64,000 nucleotides of DNA, taken from NCBI GenBank assembly GCA_025766275.1, contig JAFKAC010000013.1, positions 1,302,001 through 1,366,000 on the forward strand, written 5' to 3'. The translations under genes and the position numbers were made by a program. Below, in pieces: positions 51,201 through 61,826 of this stretch (the stretch's first letter is position 1; each line of letters opens with the position of its first letter). The stretch is from Lactarius indigo (taxonomy: Eukaryota; Basidiomycota; Agaricomycetes; Russulales; Russulaceae). The notes under the pieces were generated by a model. The model had not been told where the DNA came from and ran no database searches. It saw only the letters and a program-made list of their open reading frames with translations.

Positions 51201-52551
51201 CGACGCTGGCTGCGTCCAACCAGTAAAGGTTGTCCTCAAGGTAGCCTTTGGCCACACACTTTTGGTTGACAGATATTTTAAATGAGCCACTGTCAAAGGC
51301 AATCTCAGCACCCTTTTGTGCTAGGGCACGCATCGACAAGAAGCGCGTCTTCACCTGTGGTAGGTGTAGCACATTGCTGAGGGTGATAGAAATACCCTGG
51401 CTCGTGGTAAAGACGACAGACCCAACACCCACTTGGTCTATGGTGGACTTATCACCCAGGCGTACAGTGCCTTTAGTTGGGGTGTAGTCCTTGAAGTCAG
51501 ACCAATGTGGGGTGATGTGGTGTGTAGCACCACTGTCCATCATCCAACACACACACGAGGCAGCATACAAGGCAACACCAATTGATTCAGAGGCCCAATC
51601 TATCTTGGGCTCTACGACCTCCATGATGGAGGCGGTGGTAGGTACTAGGACATGACTATTGGCAGCCTTGTTGCCTGCTTTCTCCTTCTCCTTTGCGTCA
51701 GCCTCATCCTTCTTCCTCCTTCTGCAATCAGGCTTGATATGGCCCTTTTTGTTGCAGTAGTGGCAAGTCAGACCTGAGTGGTCCTTCTTGCCCTTCTTGC
51801 ACGTCGGCTTGATGGGGGCCACCTTGTTGAGGGAGGAGCCAGAGGGCCCAGCGCGGCAAGCTTCTTCCAATACTATGCGCGCTATGATTTCAGCGTGCTT
51901 AAGTCCAGAAGGGGCCCCACTGGCGAGGATGGTAGAGGCCAACACCTCATAAGAGGGCGGCAGTGCGTGGAGGAGAATGAGACAGAATTGAGTGTCAGTG
52001 ACACCCATCTGTGCGTTGGAAAGGGCAACCCGCAGCTCATTGAGCTTGGCCAACTGAGTGGCCATGGGTGCGGAGTCGTCAAGGCGGGCTTGCATTAGCT
52101 GGATCCATAAATTGAAGATGGTGGTGCTGCCCGAAGCACCAGCATATACATCTCTGAGCTTGTCTCACTTGGCTTTGAAGGTGGGATAGGCTGCGTTGTC
52201 GGCGATGAGGGAGTAGACATCAGGTTTGAGGTAAAGGTGGAGATACACCTTTGCCCGATGTTGTACTGAGTCCCATTCGTCTTGAGGGACGTCAACTGGT
52301 CCATGGTGTAGGGTGAACACATCCTCTGCCTCGTGCAGCGTGAGGATGGCTTTGATGGTCCCAGACCACTCATTCCAGTGGGTGCTGTCAAACTGTTCAA
52401 GGCGAATGCCAGAAGGCATGCCGAACGTTGTGCCATAGGCAGCAGAGATGCGAGCAGAGGGTGAGGATCCAGTGGGGGGAAGCGTAGAGCCCCCCGCAGT
52501 AGCAGTAGCACCGGCAGCAGCGCCAGTGGGGGAAGGTGCGCGAGAAGACAT
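48241..52551 (-). pseudogene. Copia-A gag-pol polyprotein, one TGA and YVDN
   Basis: Frame of 1436 codons from ATG 52551 (MSSRAPSPTGAAAGATATAG) to 48241, broken only by TGA at 52165-52167 (codon 129). Gag: IRLEQFDSTHWNEWSGTIKA. CCHC knuckle CHYCNKKGHIKPDC at about 263-276. Protease CWMMDSGATHHI near 339. Integrase HHCC (HQCMGH, CCGCEMGK), then IVHSDLAGPM, LHSDRGGEYMS and SPQSNGKAERFNRTI for D-D-E. RT: KSKWVFKLK, AKGFTQIPGVDFDETFSPIA, then VIVYVDNITILG with the second Asp changed to Asn (GAC AAC, 49192-49197). RNase H ends MGLVCT. All domains are complete in length. An upstream ATG at 52571 is out of frame. Confidence 0.93.
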
Positions 52552-53317
52552 TGGGATGATTTATCTATCACTGAGGAGCAGTCAGCGACAGTGCTTCATA
52601 GTTGCAAGACATAAAGATAGAGGGGGATACCACTCCTGTCTGTGATTCTGTAAGGCCAGAACGCTAACGCGTCCTGCCTCCTGATAGTATGCCAGTGATA
52701 CAAGGGCTAGGCCCAGGTTGGGAGAGTCCCTTTGCCATACCATGAGCTAGCTGCCAGCCAGGACGTGTCTAAGACACAGCTCAAATGGTTTGCGTCAGGG
52801 GGAAGGTGAAGGGAATGCTTTCAGAGCCCAAGGCTGTCTACCTCAGCCTCCTCGGCCTGTTGGTTGCCTCATCGCCACAAGTGGCTTTACTGAATCCTTT
52901 CCCATTGCCGCTACAAGGCAGGTATCTGGTTGCAGAACACCATAAGGTGAACACCCCCCAGAGCCTGAACCAGGTTTTACACTCCCATGGTGAGGAGATC
53001 CTGCGCCCAGTGTGGAGCACCAGAGACAGCTGGCGCTAAGCTCCACAATACACAGCCCAGTGGGCCATGCACACCTGGATATGTATTAAGGGGCTACCAG
53101 ACCCAGTCTCCTTGCACATAGCGCAGGGGCTAGGAAAACAGTAGGGGTGAAAGTAGGACTACTGGGCAGTACATGTACAGGAGGTTCCTCAGCAGAGACA
53201 AGTGGCGCCCCACTGCTCTCTGCCTTGGGCAAGGCTGGTAAGGCCCCAGACAGACCTTAGCCTGGTGTGTCCTCCTAGGAAGACAGTGACCAGCCAAGTG
53301 GAGTGGCTAGGGCACCA
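52552..53317 (-). other. Copia-A 5' leader
   Basis: About 770 nt between PBS and gag ATG with no supported coding region, unusually long compared with the 21-nt Ty3-C leader. It may hold packaging or structural RNA signals; none is recognisable by eye. Confidence 0.6.
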
Positions 53318-53329
53318 GGGCCCATAACC
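53318..53329 (-). promoter_or_regulatory. Copia-A primer-binding site
   Basis: GGTTATGGGCCC directly after the 5' LTR, the half-initiator-tRNA(Met) PBS type of Drosophila copia. Shared with Copia-F. Confidence 0.82.
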
Positions 53330-53942
53330 TGATGAACAGCACACATAGAGATCTTACTCACAGAGACAAAGTAGACTGTGGTGAGATAAGAAGGGTGGCT
53401 GGAAAGCAGCAACAGGGGTCAGGCAAGTGAAGCAAGGAAGTTGTCTGGCACACAACAGTGAGGAACTGATGATACATTGGAGAGGAGGAGACATACCTGG
53501 CACACAACAGTGAGGAACTGATGTGGACCAGGAGCGTACAAGTCTACTACTTATACTATACAGGAGGGTGACACTACTACAAGGTGAGTAACAGGGTGTC
53601 ACAGAATACAAGAGACGCATTGTTCTACAACAGGACAAAGGAGTGTGTGTAACGGGAACAAGGCGTACAAGAACAAGGAAAGTCCAGACCAAATGATATC
53701 ATAGTGACATCATAATAAACATAGTGCTAAAAGGAGAACAAGAGACGGAGTACAATGAAGAGTCCAGAGAAGTCTACATGATGTCATTGTACAGTGATGT
53801 CATACATGACGCAATGATAAGCGCTAGATTGTACAGATCAGAAGTAAGTAATCTACATGTCCATTTAATCTAATCTAAAGCAGTCCATGCTGCAAGTCCC
53901 ATCCGTATGAGCCGCTAAGTGCGCAAGGGTCACTTATCAACA
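53330..53942 (-). repeat. Copia-A 5' LTR
   Basis: 613 bp. A TATA-like GTATAAGTAG (minus, near 53546-53555) would start transcription within the LTR. An intron-like block, GTATGT to CAG (53445-53496, 52 nt), lies downstream in R-U5 between two copies of CACTGTTGTGTGCCAG. Confidence 0.97.
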
Positions 53943-56459
53943 CTCTGCACAGCCCTTGACGTAGTCTGTAACGTCGTTCTTCATCTGTGGCCACCAATAA
54001 TGTCGTTCAGTGAGTTGTAAGGTGCGTTTGATACCGGGGTGACCATAAACAGGAGAGTCGTGATGAGCCGCGATGATGGTCCATTTGTCATGGATACCAC
54101 CAGTGACTACTTGGCGTCCATCCTTGTACCACGTTCCTTTGATGTCTTTTAGTTTATGAGCATCGACCCATGGTTTTAACTTAGCTATGTTTTGTTTGTA
54201 AACGGGGTGTTCAGGGGTCATTTCCACTGGTAGAATTTCAGGTCTCCAGTGCAGATGTCGAGGTTCTTCCAGTGTGGTGGCACATGCAAAGACGCTTTCT
54301 GGTAATACAGTTACTCCTTCGTTGTCGTTTTCTCCTTGATCGTAGTCCGGTCTTCGCAATAGTGCGTCAGCGCATCCGTTGGAGGTTCCCTTAATGTGAT
54401 GAATCTCGAAATCATATTCCGAGAGTTCGAGTACTTCCCTGGCTACGCGCCTGCTAATCTTTTGTGGTGATTTCCAGTACTGCAGGTTGAGATGGTCCGA
54501 GAATACTTTGATCTTATGGGGAGAACCCGCTAAAAGGGGTCTCCAATGGCGGAAGGCCTTGACGATTGCTAAAAGTTCGAGGTCATAGATGTCGTAGTTT
54601 CGCTCGGCTTCATTGAGGGTAGACGAATAATAGCCAATGGGGTGTCGTTTACCATCTGCCTTGCGTTGAAGAAGGACTGCGCCCGTAGCAAAGCCAGACG
54701 CGTCGACTTCTAGCTCGAATTGTTGGGTGAGATCTGGGTGCGCTAGGACAGGTTCACTAGTGACGAGGGCTTTAAGGTCTTGAAATGCCTTTTCTTCCTC
54801 AGTTCCCCAGTGCCATTCAGCGTCTTTGCGTGTAAGTTTGTTAAGAGGTTGTGCTTTGGTTGCGAATCCTCGTATGAAGGGTCAGTAAAAATTGCAGAAA
54901 CCTAGAAAAGAGCGGACGTCCTTAACTTTGGTTGGCGTGGGCCAGTCCTTGATACCCGAAATTTTGACAGGGTCCATGCGTGTCACCCCCTTTTCAAGGA
55001 TTACCCCCAGGTAATCCATGCGTGGGGAATGGAAGAGGCATTTCTCGAGCTTGTAATACAGATCATGTTCCGCAGATACGCGGAGTACATCTTTGACAGC
55101 TTCGATGTGATCTGATAGCGAGTGATTGAGTCCTGTAGCAATGCCGATGTCGTCCATGTATACCCGAATGACGGTTCCCCGTTGTTCATGTTTTGCAATG
55201 ATGTCCCTGAAGATGAAGTTCATCATGGTCTGGAATGTTGCCGGGGAGTTGGTTAAGCCAAAAAACATCACCGTGGGTTTGAATAGGCCGTAACGCGTTT
55301 TGAATGCTGCTTTTTCCTCATCTCCCTCTTTGATACGTACGTTATTATACCCCCATCTAACGTCGAGCTTGGTATAGATGTGGGCGTTGCTAAGGTTGGT
55401 GATGAGGTCGGAAATGAGAGGGAGTGGATATTGATTGCGGATGGTGACCGCGTTGATCTTCCGGTAGTCTTGGACAGGTCTTAACTTTCCATCCTTCTTC
55501 TTGATAAAGAAGAAGGATGACGCGTAGGGGGATTTCGAAGGTCATATGTACCCCTTCTTCAGTTGTTCGTCGATCCATTCGCGTAGTTTCTTGTCCTCTT
55601 CTTGGGTCATTGGGTATATTTTACAATCGATTGTGTCCGCAGTTCCCGGTTTGAACTCGATGGCATGATCCCAGGGCCTGCTGGGCGGAAACCTATCTGA
55701 CGCTTCTTCACTGAAGAGACGTTCGAACTCTCGATATTCAGGAGGTAACTCAGCTTTGGTGACATATTGTTGAGCGGCAATAGCGAGATCAGTGGCGGTG
55801 GCTCGGATTCGGCATCCCTCTTCGAATTGTTGCCGTTGTTCATCTGTGATAACGCAGGAGTGCACTATTTCATAGTCATCATTCTGGACAGTGGTTGATG
55901 CAACGACTGGTGTTGTTTTGATGTAGGGGTTGGTTGATTGAATAATAATGGGGAGCATGTCTTCATGTATGGCGGCCTGCGACCACTTGATATGTGGGTT
56001 GTAGATAGCAAGCCATGGGTATCCCAGCACGATGTCTTCGTTGCCTATATCGGTGATAAGGAAGCGAATCTCCTTATGAATGCCTTTAGTTTGAACGTCA
56101 ACGTCCGTATAGTGAGTGATACGCCCTGATTTGTTTTCCGTATTATCAATATTCCATATCTTTTTTGGGACGTCCAATAGTTTAGTTCCTAACCCCATCC
56201 TTTTGGCAAAGGAGGGTTTCATGAAGCAATGAGTTGCTCCAGAGTCAACCAATGCTCGTATGTCGGCCATTGCGTAACTTGTGCGAATCGAAACTGGAAC
56301 TCTCATAGAACAATAGTGAGTCATGATTACACTGTTACAATTAACTGCCCTCACCCAGGCCAATGGGTTCAGGCGTCCTGAAAACCCTCCTTTTTCCACA
56401 ATTGTTGGAGGATAATGTCCTTTACGTCGTCTGTTTCTCCTGCTACTCCATTGAGCCAA
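53943..56459 (-). pseudogene. Ty3-C copy 4 pol, first part (protease to integrase zinc domain)
   Basis: Protease from 56459: LVDSGATHCFMKPSF near 56245, LGYPWLAIYNPH near 56010. RT: TGA 55542-55544 in place of Arg in GYIRPSKSP, then MFFGLTNSPATFQTMMNFIF and VYMDDIGI with intact GAC GAC (55149-55154). A second TGA replaces Arg in NFYRPFIRGF near 54882. RNase H: LEVDASGF, RHPIGYYSSTLNEAERNYD, SDHLNLQYWKSPQKI. Integrase zinc domain: HHDSPVYGHPGIKRTL then RHYWWPQMKNDVTDY and CAEC, where Copia-A interrupts. Only two nonsense codons; otherwise complete. Confidence 0.93.
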
Positions 56460-57959
56460 TCATTGGCGCGCTGTTGAGGGGGTACGTCTTGTACTGCCCT
56501 GGTAGCGACTTCTGGTTCTTGCTGATGGTAGTCGGTGTCAATATACCGACTGGTGGAGGCCTGGGGTTGATACCCCCCTCGTGGCTGCCTACAATCGCGA
56601 GCCATGTGTCCGTCCTTTCCACAATTGTAACAAGTGACTGGCCTTTGATTATTGCATCCTCCTCCTCTTTGTAGGAATCCCCCTCTCGGTCGGTATGGGG
56701 GATGAGGGGCTAGTATGTCTTCGGCCCCTGCAAGTCGCCCTTGAATTCAATCGGTGGAGGTGTCCATTGCATTCAGGTCTCTTGGGAGATTTCTAGGTTG
56801 CCAAGAACTTCTGGGTGGTCCCTGCCATTGACGCGATTGGCGTGGTCTCCCTTGCCCTTGTCCTGGAGGGACTCCTTTGTTCAACACCGCTTTGAGATGA
56901 AGATATTGTTGTTGGCGAGTGGTGGCTGCTTCCTTCCACTCGCGGTAATTGTGAGGGTTGTCAAGGGTGTAGACCTTTTCATATAGGTCTTTTGGTAGTC
57001 CGCTCGCGAACAGATCAAGCGTTTGCGGATCGTCGAGTCTATACTGAGCTCGGCGTATTAACTGTTCGAATTGGGTGCAATACTCATCTAGATTGCCTCC
57101 GATCATCTTGACTCCCTTCTTGAGCTCATATTGAGCTTGTTCTTGTTCCATGGTGTTGCGGAAGCGCTGCATGAAGCTGCGCGTGACTTCGTTCCATAAT
57201 CCTTCGCTCGTGCGGGGTATTCCAGTTTGTACCACTAGGGGGGTCGGCTACGTCTGGTCCAATGGCACGGTGAATTGCTACGTCGTCGTCAGTCATCCGG
57301 TGACCGGTGTAAGGGTTAATGGGAGCTAAATTGGCTCGTGATTCTTCTGCAATGCGTCTTTGTTCTTCTAGGGCTATTCGATCCCTTTCTTCGATGAGGG
57401 GCGGTACTTCTTCTTGCGTAATGGTGGCAGTAGCCATTACAACTGCTGGGCTGCGGATGTGAATTACTTCTGGTTTGGGTTGGTGAATGGTGAGGGACTC
57501 AGTTCGTTGTATAATGTGATCACCAATAGCTCCTAGGCTGGCATCTTCTGCCAGCGTAGTTCCTCTACTTGGGGATTGCTGACTGTCAGAAGCCTCTTCC
57601 CCACTAATTCCTTCGTCGGTATGTTCGTGTGTTTGCCCATCAATGGGACCGTAGTCTGCGCGGCTGTTGAGTTCTCGTGCGTTGATATCGCAGTTGTAGT
57701 TTCTTCCTGCTGGTTGTACAATATCCCAGCGATGGTCTATAGGGTTCCAAGTAACTTCGGTCCAACAGAGATGTTCGAAATTGAACTCAACGGGTCGGAA
57801 ACGGTTAGGACCGTTAAACTCTACAAAGTATCCGGTGTCTTCTCTTCGTTCTCTCCACTGAGCTGCTCCTAGAAATCTTGTAGGTACGTTGTGATCTCCT
57901 CGTCTTTCAATATGATAAGGACGAAACGACGTCCACTGATCTCTAGTCGAGTACGCCAT
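56369..57959 (-). pseudogene. Ty3-C copy 4 gag with internal deletion
   Basis: ATG 57959 (MAYSTRDQWTSFRPYHIERR), 21 nt after the LTR. Open for 277 codons, but GPDVADPPSG jumps straight to the WNTPH frame near 57237. About 400 nt encoding the Pro/Gly-rich linker and first capsid part (present in other copies, e.g. 35400-35770) are missing, and the frame is shifted. Downstream capsid EQEQAQYELKKGVKMIGGN (57060-57160), a TGA at 56747-56749, and knuckle CYNCGKDGHMARDC at 56591-56632. Ends TGA 56369-56371 after the AAAACCC (minus GGGTTTT) heptamer at 56381-56387. Confidence 0.92.
56381..56387 (-). promoter_or_regulatory. Candidate -1 ribosomal frameshift site (Ty3-C)
   Basis: G GGT TTT in the gag frame (minus strand), 9 nt before the gag stop; pol lies in the -1 frame. 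Conserved with Ty3-D and the decayed copies. Confidence 0.65.
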
Positions 57960-57967
57960 GATTGAGG

Positions 57968-57978
57968 ATCTTGGTCTT
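57968..57978 (-). promoter_or_regulatory. Ty3-C copy 4 self-priming PBS
   Basis: AAGACCAAGAT on the minus strand, 2 nt inside the LTR, complementary to ATCTTGGTCTT (58211-58221) in the same LTR. Confidence 0.72.
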
Positions 57979-57980
57979 AA

Positions 57981-58488
57981 TGTTACACTCCACCGGCGTT
58001 AGTCCGACTTGGACTTCTGAAGGGTGTAATCGACTTAGTGAAGATAGGCGAATGGGGACCTTGTGTCAACCCAACGCAAGCTGAACAGGGGCACACTGGC
58101 GCACGCTGCAGCTAAGATGGTAGAGTACTATCCCTCGGTGGATAGGAGTGGAAGTACACTTAGTCCGAAGGCTAAGGCAGACGAAAGGCGAATCAAGTGG
58201 TGGATTGAAGAAGACCAAGATGGGGACTCTTGGTCTTCCGGGTTGACTACTTATACAGATACATGCAGGCTTTGAAGCGCCGCTGGAATAGTACGTAACC
58301 AATAGCGTAACTAGCTCGAACCCTAGTACAGCTATCCTAGGAATGAGTCATACATGAGTCACAATCACATGCGAACTACTATGCTGACTGATGTGAAGTA
58401 AGAGTCCATGACTAATACTGGATACTGGACCGTAGTCATAACCGGTCATGAGTCGTGTGTAATGAGTCATCAAGTCCGTACCGTAACA
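57981..58488 (-). repeat. Ty3-C copy 4, 5' LTR
   Basis: 508 bp, TGTTACACTC to ACCGTAACA. On the minus strand TATAAG (58250-58255) precedes ATCTTGGTCTT by 34 nt. Confidence 0.95.
58211..58221 (-). promoter_or_regulatory. Putative Ty3-C transcript start and self-primer
   Basis: Minus-strand ATCTTGGTCTT, 34 nt downstream of TATAAG, preceded by AAGACCAAGA so that an inverted repeat straddles the predicted start. Same spacing as in Ty3-D. Confidence 0.6.
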
Positions 58489-60265
58489 TGACCCCTTTCA
58501 ACTAAAGAAGATCAACAGAGAATGGTATAAGGATGGCAGGTTTGTAATCACAGGACCTGCCTCTACACAATGGGTACTGATACACGATCACCATGACCTG
58601 CCTATCCACAGACACCCAGGAATCACGAGAACACAATGAATTGTGGAATGACATTATTGGTGGCCGTGCCTACGAAGGGACGTGTACGAATACGTGCAAG
58701 GATGCGCCGAATGCCAGTGGAACAAGGTCAATATGCGCCCTATCCGAGCGGCGCTGCACCCCATCACACCAGTCCTAGAGGCGACCCCATTCCAGACAGT
58801 AGCAGTAGACTTTATCACTAAGCTGCCAGTATCGGAACAGTGTGACAGTATCCTCACAATCACCGACCACGACTGCAGTAAGGCCTCCATCTTTGTGCCA
58901 TGCAAAGAGGAAATCACGGCCGAAGAAACGGCAATCCTGTACGTGAACCACGTCTTCAAACGCTTCGGACTACCACGTAAAATCATCAGCGACCGAGACC
59001 CACGATCCACGTCAAAATTCACATGGGAGGTATGCCGGATTCTAGGCATCCAACAAAACATGTCAATGGCCTATCACCCATGCACCGATGGACAATCAGA
59101 AAGGACAAATCAGTGGCTGGAACAATACTTGCACTTCTGGGTAAACGAATGGCAAGACAACTGGACCACTTATCTACCCATAGCAGAATTCGCGCACAAC
59201 AATTGGCCCCATGAACACACTAAACAGTCACCGTTCCAACTTCTGATGGGATACAGCCCACATGCCGATTGGACCGATAAGCCATCCCCTATTCCACAAG
59301 TAACCACAAGACTGACCCAGCTCAAAGAAGCTAGAGAAGAAGCGCAACACCTCATGAAAAAGGCACAAGAGGCATGGGTGCGCAACAAGGATATGCCCAA
59401 GTTCAAAACAGGTGACCTCGTATGGCTAGAAGGTAAACACCTCTGAACCAATCAACCCACAGTGAAATTAGTGGCACAACATCATGGACCCTTTCGGGTG
59501 ACACAGGTGATGTCCCCCTATAATTATCAATTGGAACTTCCCATGCAGTGGAGCATCCACCCAGTGTTTCACATCGATCTTCTCACACCGTACAAGCAAA
59601 CCTCTCTCCATGGAGAGAACTTCTCATGACCGCCACCTGAGCTGATTGATGGAGAAGAGGAGTACAAGATCAAGGCCATTCTAGATGCACGGCATTTTGG
59701 CCGAGGGAAGTGGCTGCAATACCTCATCAAATGGAAGGGGTACCCAGACTCGGAAAACCAGTGGGTCAACAAAGATGACGTATTCGCACCAGAAGCGCTT
59801 CGACTATACCAGGAGTCACGTGTGCGAGGAGTGGGGGATAAAAGGACAGACGAAACAACCGAAGAAAGTCATCCCCCTTTCCTTCGTTCTATTCATACTC
59901 ATATGCCTACCTCTCCACTGCAACATGTCACCCAAGCAATCCTCCTCGACTCCCTTGCCAAAGACACCTGTGCCATACTGGCAGAAGACGACGACACCGA
60001 AGTTCCCAACACACAACTCACGCCCTACACACCAGCTGCCCAGTCAGAGAGCCCCATCACCGTGCAAGAGTGGGCACACATCATTACACAATTCCCAGAC
60101 CCCACTGAACACCCCGACGATGACGAACACACAGTCGTCCACATCTTCCAAAACGATGCCGGCGAACGAGAACCCATTGCCACCATCCCCCCAAGCGACG
60201 ACCTCATCGGCATTCGCGGAGTTTTCCCGCACAACGACGAGCGTACAAGCTCTCCTGGAGTATGA
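58489..60265 (+). pseudogene. Ty3-D pol, second part (integrase, chromodomain)
   Basis: Continues Ty3-D pol after the Ty3-C insertion: DPFQLKKINREWYKDGRFV. Zinc domain HHDLPIHRHPGITRTQ with TGA replacing Arg before HYWWP, then CAEC. Integrase core (58770-59440): VDFITKLPVSEQCDS, IISDRDPRSTSKF, TDGQSERTNQWLEQ. TGA 59444-59446 replaces Arg in KHLRT, another near 59626. Chromodomain EEYKIKAILDARHFGRGKWL and IKWKGYPDSENQWVNKDDVF at 59655-59790. Then an acidic, Pro/Thr-rich tail to TGA 60263-60265. Complete in length; disabled by nonsense codons only. Confidence 0.92.
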
Positions 60266-61050
60266 GTTGGAGGGGTGGAGGAGAGTAGCAGTGGAATGGC
60301 AGAGGGAACAACTTGACTCAGCCGCGGCCCGACTGAGATGCACGAGCGGCAGCAGCGATGGTGGCAGCTGAGGCTGGCCATGATGACGAAGATTATTACC
60401 TGGTGAGACATACCTTCCTTCGAACGAAACGCGACACTGATAATCCCCTCATCACTCCCTGGCTCGTCTACACCGATGGGTCCCCCATGTATCGAGGCCA
60501 TGTGCATGTACCAGGCGCCACCAACCACCGCCCATTCACTGCCGCTGACGACCCTGCACACGTTATTGCACCTGAAGGGTTCTGGGCGAATTGAAGACCC
60601 CATCACATTCCATACCCCATCACTGGACCTGACGGAGTGACAAGGGACACCTCACACGTACAAATCATTGGAGGGGCGGACCCGCTGATCCTGGGAGTCA
60701 TACCTGGGTCACCTCATGTCTACAGTAAGCCCCTCTACGCCGAGCTGCATGTGTCGGCCACTCTCTGACCCACCTACCCGCACGAGGATCTCGTAATCTT
60801 CATGGCTGACAAGATCACCGACTGAGCCCTCAACCGCATCAATGACGAGTCCCTCACGGTGGAGGTAATGCGCTATTGCGCGGCGAGCTTTGAGCTCGAC
60901 TGACTTCACACCAGAATAAGCCAGCTCAGGGCAATGATCCAGTGCGCGCAAGACGACAAGCACGACTGCATCTACCAATTAGAATGTGCTACAGCGTTGG
61001 AGCGCATCGCAGACAAACAGAGGGATTGGCCTGCTTGTGACTTTTGGTGA
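59925..61050 (+). pseudogene. Ty3-D post-chromodomain region
   Basis: A second frame overlapping the pol tail starts near 59925 (MSPKQSSSTPLPKTPVPYWQ) and reads EYELEGWRRVAVEWQREQLD before a stop at 60371. A third frame from 60358 reads EDYYLVRHTFLRTKRDTDNP, SPMYRGHVHVPG and VIAPEGFWAN, then (past stops) ITGPDGVTRDTSHVQIIGGA and CYQLECATALERI-like C-terminal text. These match Ty3-C 44531-45684 in order. Conservation between two families implies a once-coding region; its function is unknown to me. Confidence 0.65.
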
Positions 61051-61079
61051 GTCGGGGTCTCACACTGAGAAGGGGGTGA

Positions 61080-61585
61080 TGTTACGTTTTGACTTGTGGA
61101 CCCTTACGGTACTGGTTGCGATTACAGCTGTAAGGTATATTAGTCGCAGACTTAGGCATTTACGATGTAGCATGATAGGTGATTGCACACGATAGTGGAC
61201 TGGTGACTCGATACTATTACACCTACTAGTAGTATTAGGGTTTGCTCAACTTTTGCAATACGTTGGACACTATGATACTGTGACTCATAGCAGCGCTTGT
61301 AAGCCTGCTCAACTTGTATTTAAGATAGGTCATGAAGACCAAGATACACCATCTTGGTCTTCTTGAATCATCACTTGTCTCCTATTGTTGTCTGCTTCCC
61401 TTCTCGTCTCTATTTCATCTCCATCTCATCGTCTATTAACTTTGCAAGAGCGAGCGAGTCTTGCCGGTGTACCTTCGCATATTCACTAAGGCAAGAGCAC
61501 GGACCTTTGTGTTGTTGTTGCTATTCGCTAAGTTGTTATCGCCTCCTACGAGCTCAAGTTGAGCTAACATTGTGACGACGTTACA
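61080..61585 (+). repeat. Ty3-D 3' LTR
   Basis: 506 bp, TGTTACGTTT to GACGTTACA, followed by TSD CTATG. Confidence 0.95.
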
Positions 61586-61826
61586 CTATGTCCTAAATAC
61601 AAGTAAAGGTGGGCTTTGAAGCGCTGCCTAGAAGTGTCCTACGAATTGCATAAATACAGCAAACCCTAGTACAACTACTACTAGGATCAAGTCGTACTAT
61701 CCTACACATGGTGTATCCTCTACAAGTCTGTGACAGATTACACCCTACTACAGGTGCCACACCATAAGTAGTAAGTGTCCACTCAGAAACCCAGAAACAC
61801 GACACCAGGGCATTACAATTGTAACA

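Larger units (their letters stand above)
47609..53942 (-). mobile_element. Copia-A, full-length Ty1/Copia element, TSD CTCTG
   Basis: 6334 bp with 613-bp LTRs differing at two sites (both CpG-type), and TSD CTCTG at 47604-47608 and 53943-53947. PBS GGTTATGGGCCC at 53318-53329; PPT CAGGGAGA before the 3' LTR (48222-48229). A single gag-pol frame has one internal TGA. The youngest complete element here and the source family of nine other LTRs in the window. Confidence 0.97.
43991..58488 (-). mobile_element. Ty3-C copy 4, full-length chromovirus, TSD TGACC
   Basis: Complete minus-strand element with 508-bp LTRs and TSD TGACC at 43986-43990 and 58489-58493. It is nested in Ty3-D pol and itself hit by LTR-B (46076-46794) and Copia-A (47609-53942). 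About 7.4 kb without them. LTRs differ at about 12 sites, mostly CpG transitions. The PPT AAAAGGGGGTGA abuts the 3' LTR. A gag deletion and three TGA stops disable it, but the integrase is intact and the RT keeps its catalytic box (YMDD). Confidence 0.96.
39275..61585 (+). mobile_element. Ty3-D, full-length chromovirus, TSD CTATG
   Basis: Complete plus-strand element with 506-bp LTRs and TSD CTATG at 39270-39274 and 61586-61590. The interior is gag, protease, RT, RNase H, [Ty3-C insertion 43991-58488 plus TSD], integrase, chromodomain and post-chromodomain region. The PPT AGAAGGGGGTGA abuts the 3' LTR (61068-61079). Without Ty3-C it is about 7.8 kb. LTRs differ at about 25 sites by eye, nearly all CpG-type transitions. 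At least seven TGA stops and a YMDN RT box make it inactive. Confidence 0.95.
38491..61826 (-). mobile_element. LTR-E solo LTR, hosts the nested stack
   Basis: LTR sequence in three pieces (38491-38637, 39164-39274, 61586-61826; about 490 bp). It starts TGTAACACCATCAC like the Ty3-E 5' LTR at 63551, and ends ATTGTAACA. Flanks CCAGG and CAGG suggest a slightly decayed target duplication. It was broken by a Copia-A solo LTR, then by Ty3-D. It contains ATCTTGGTCTT-type motifs at 39240-39266. Confidence 0.8.

Noticed and set aside
47633..53692. Identical 112-aa open frames in 47633-47971 and 53354-53692
   Set aside because: LTR sequence of Copia-A read in a chance frame.
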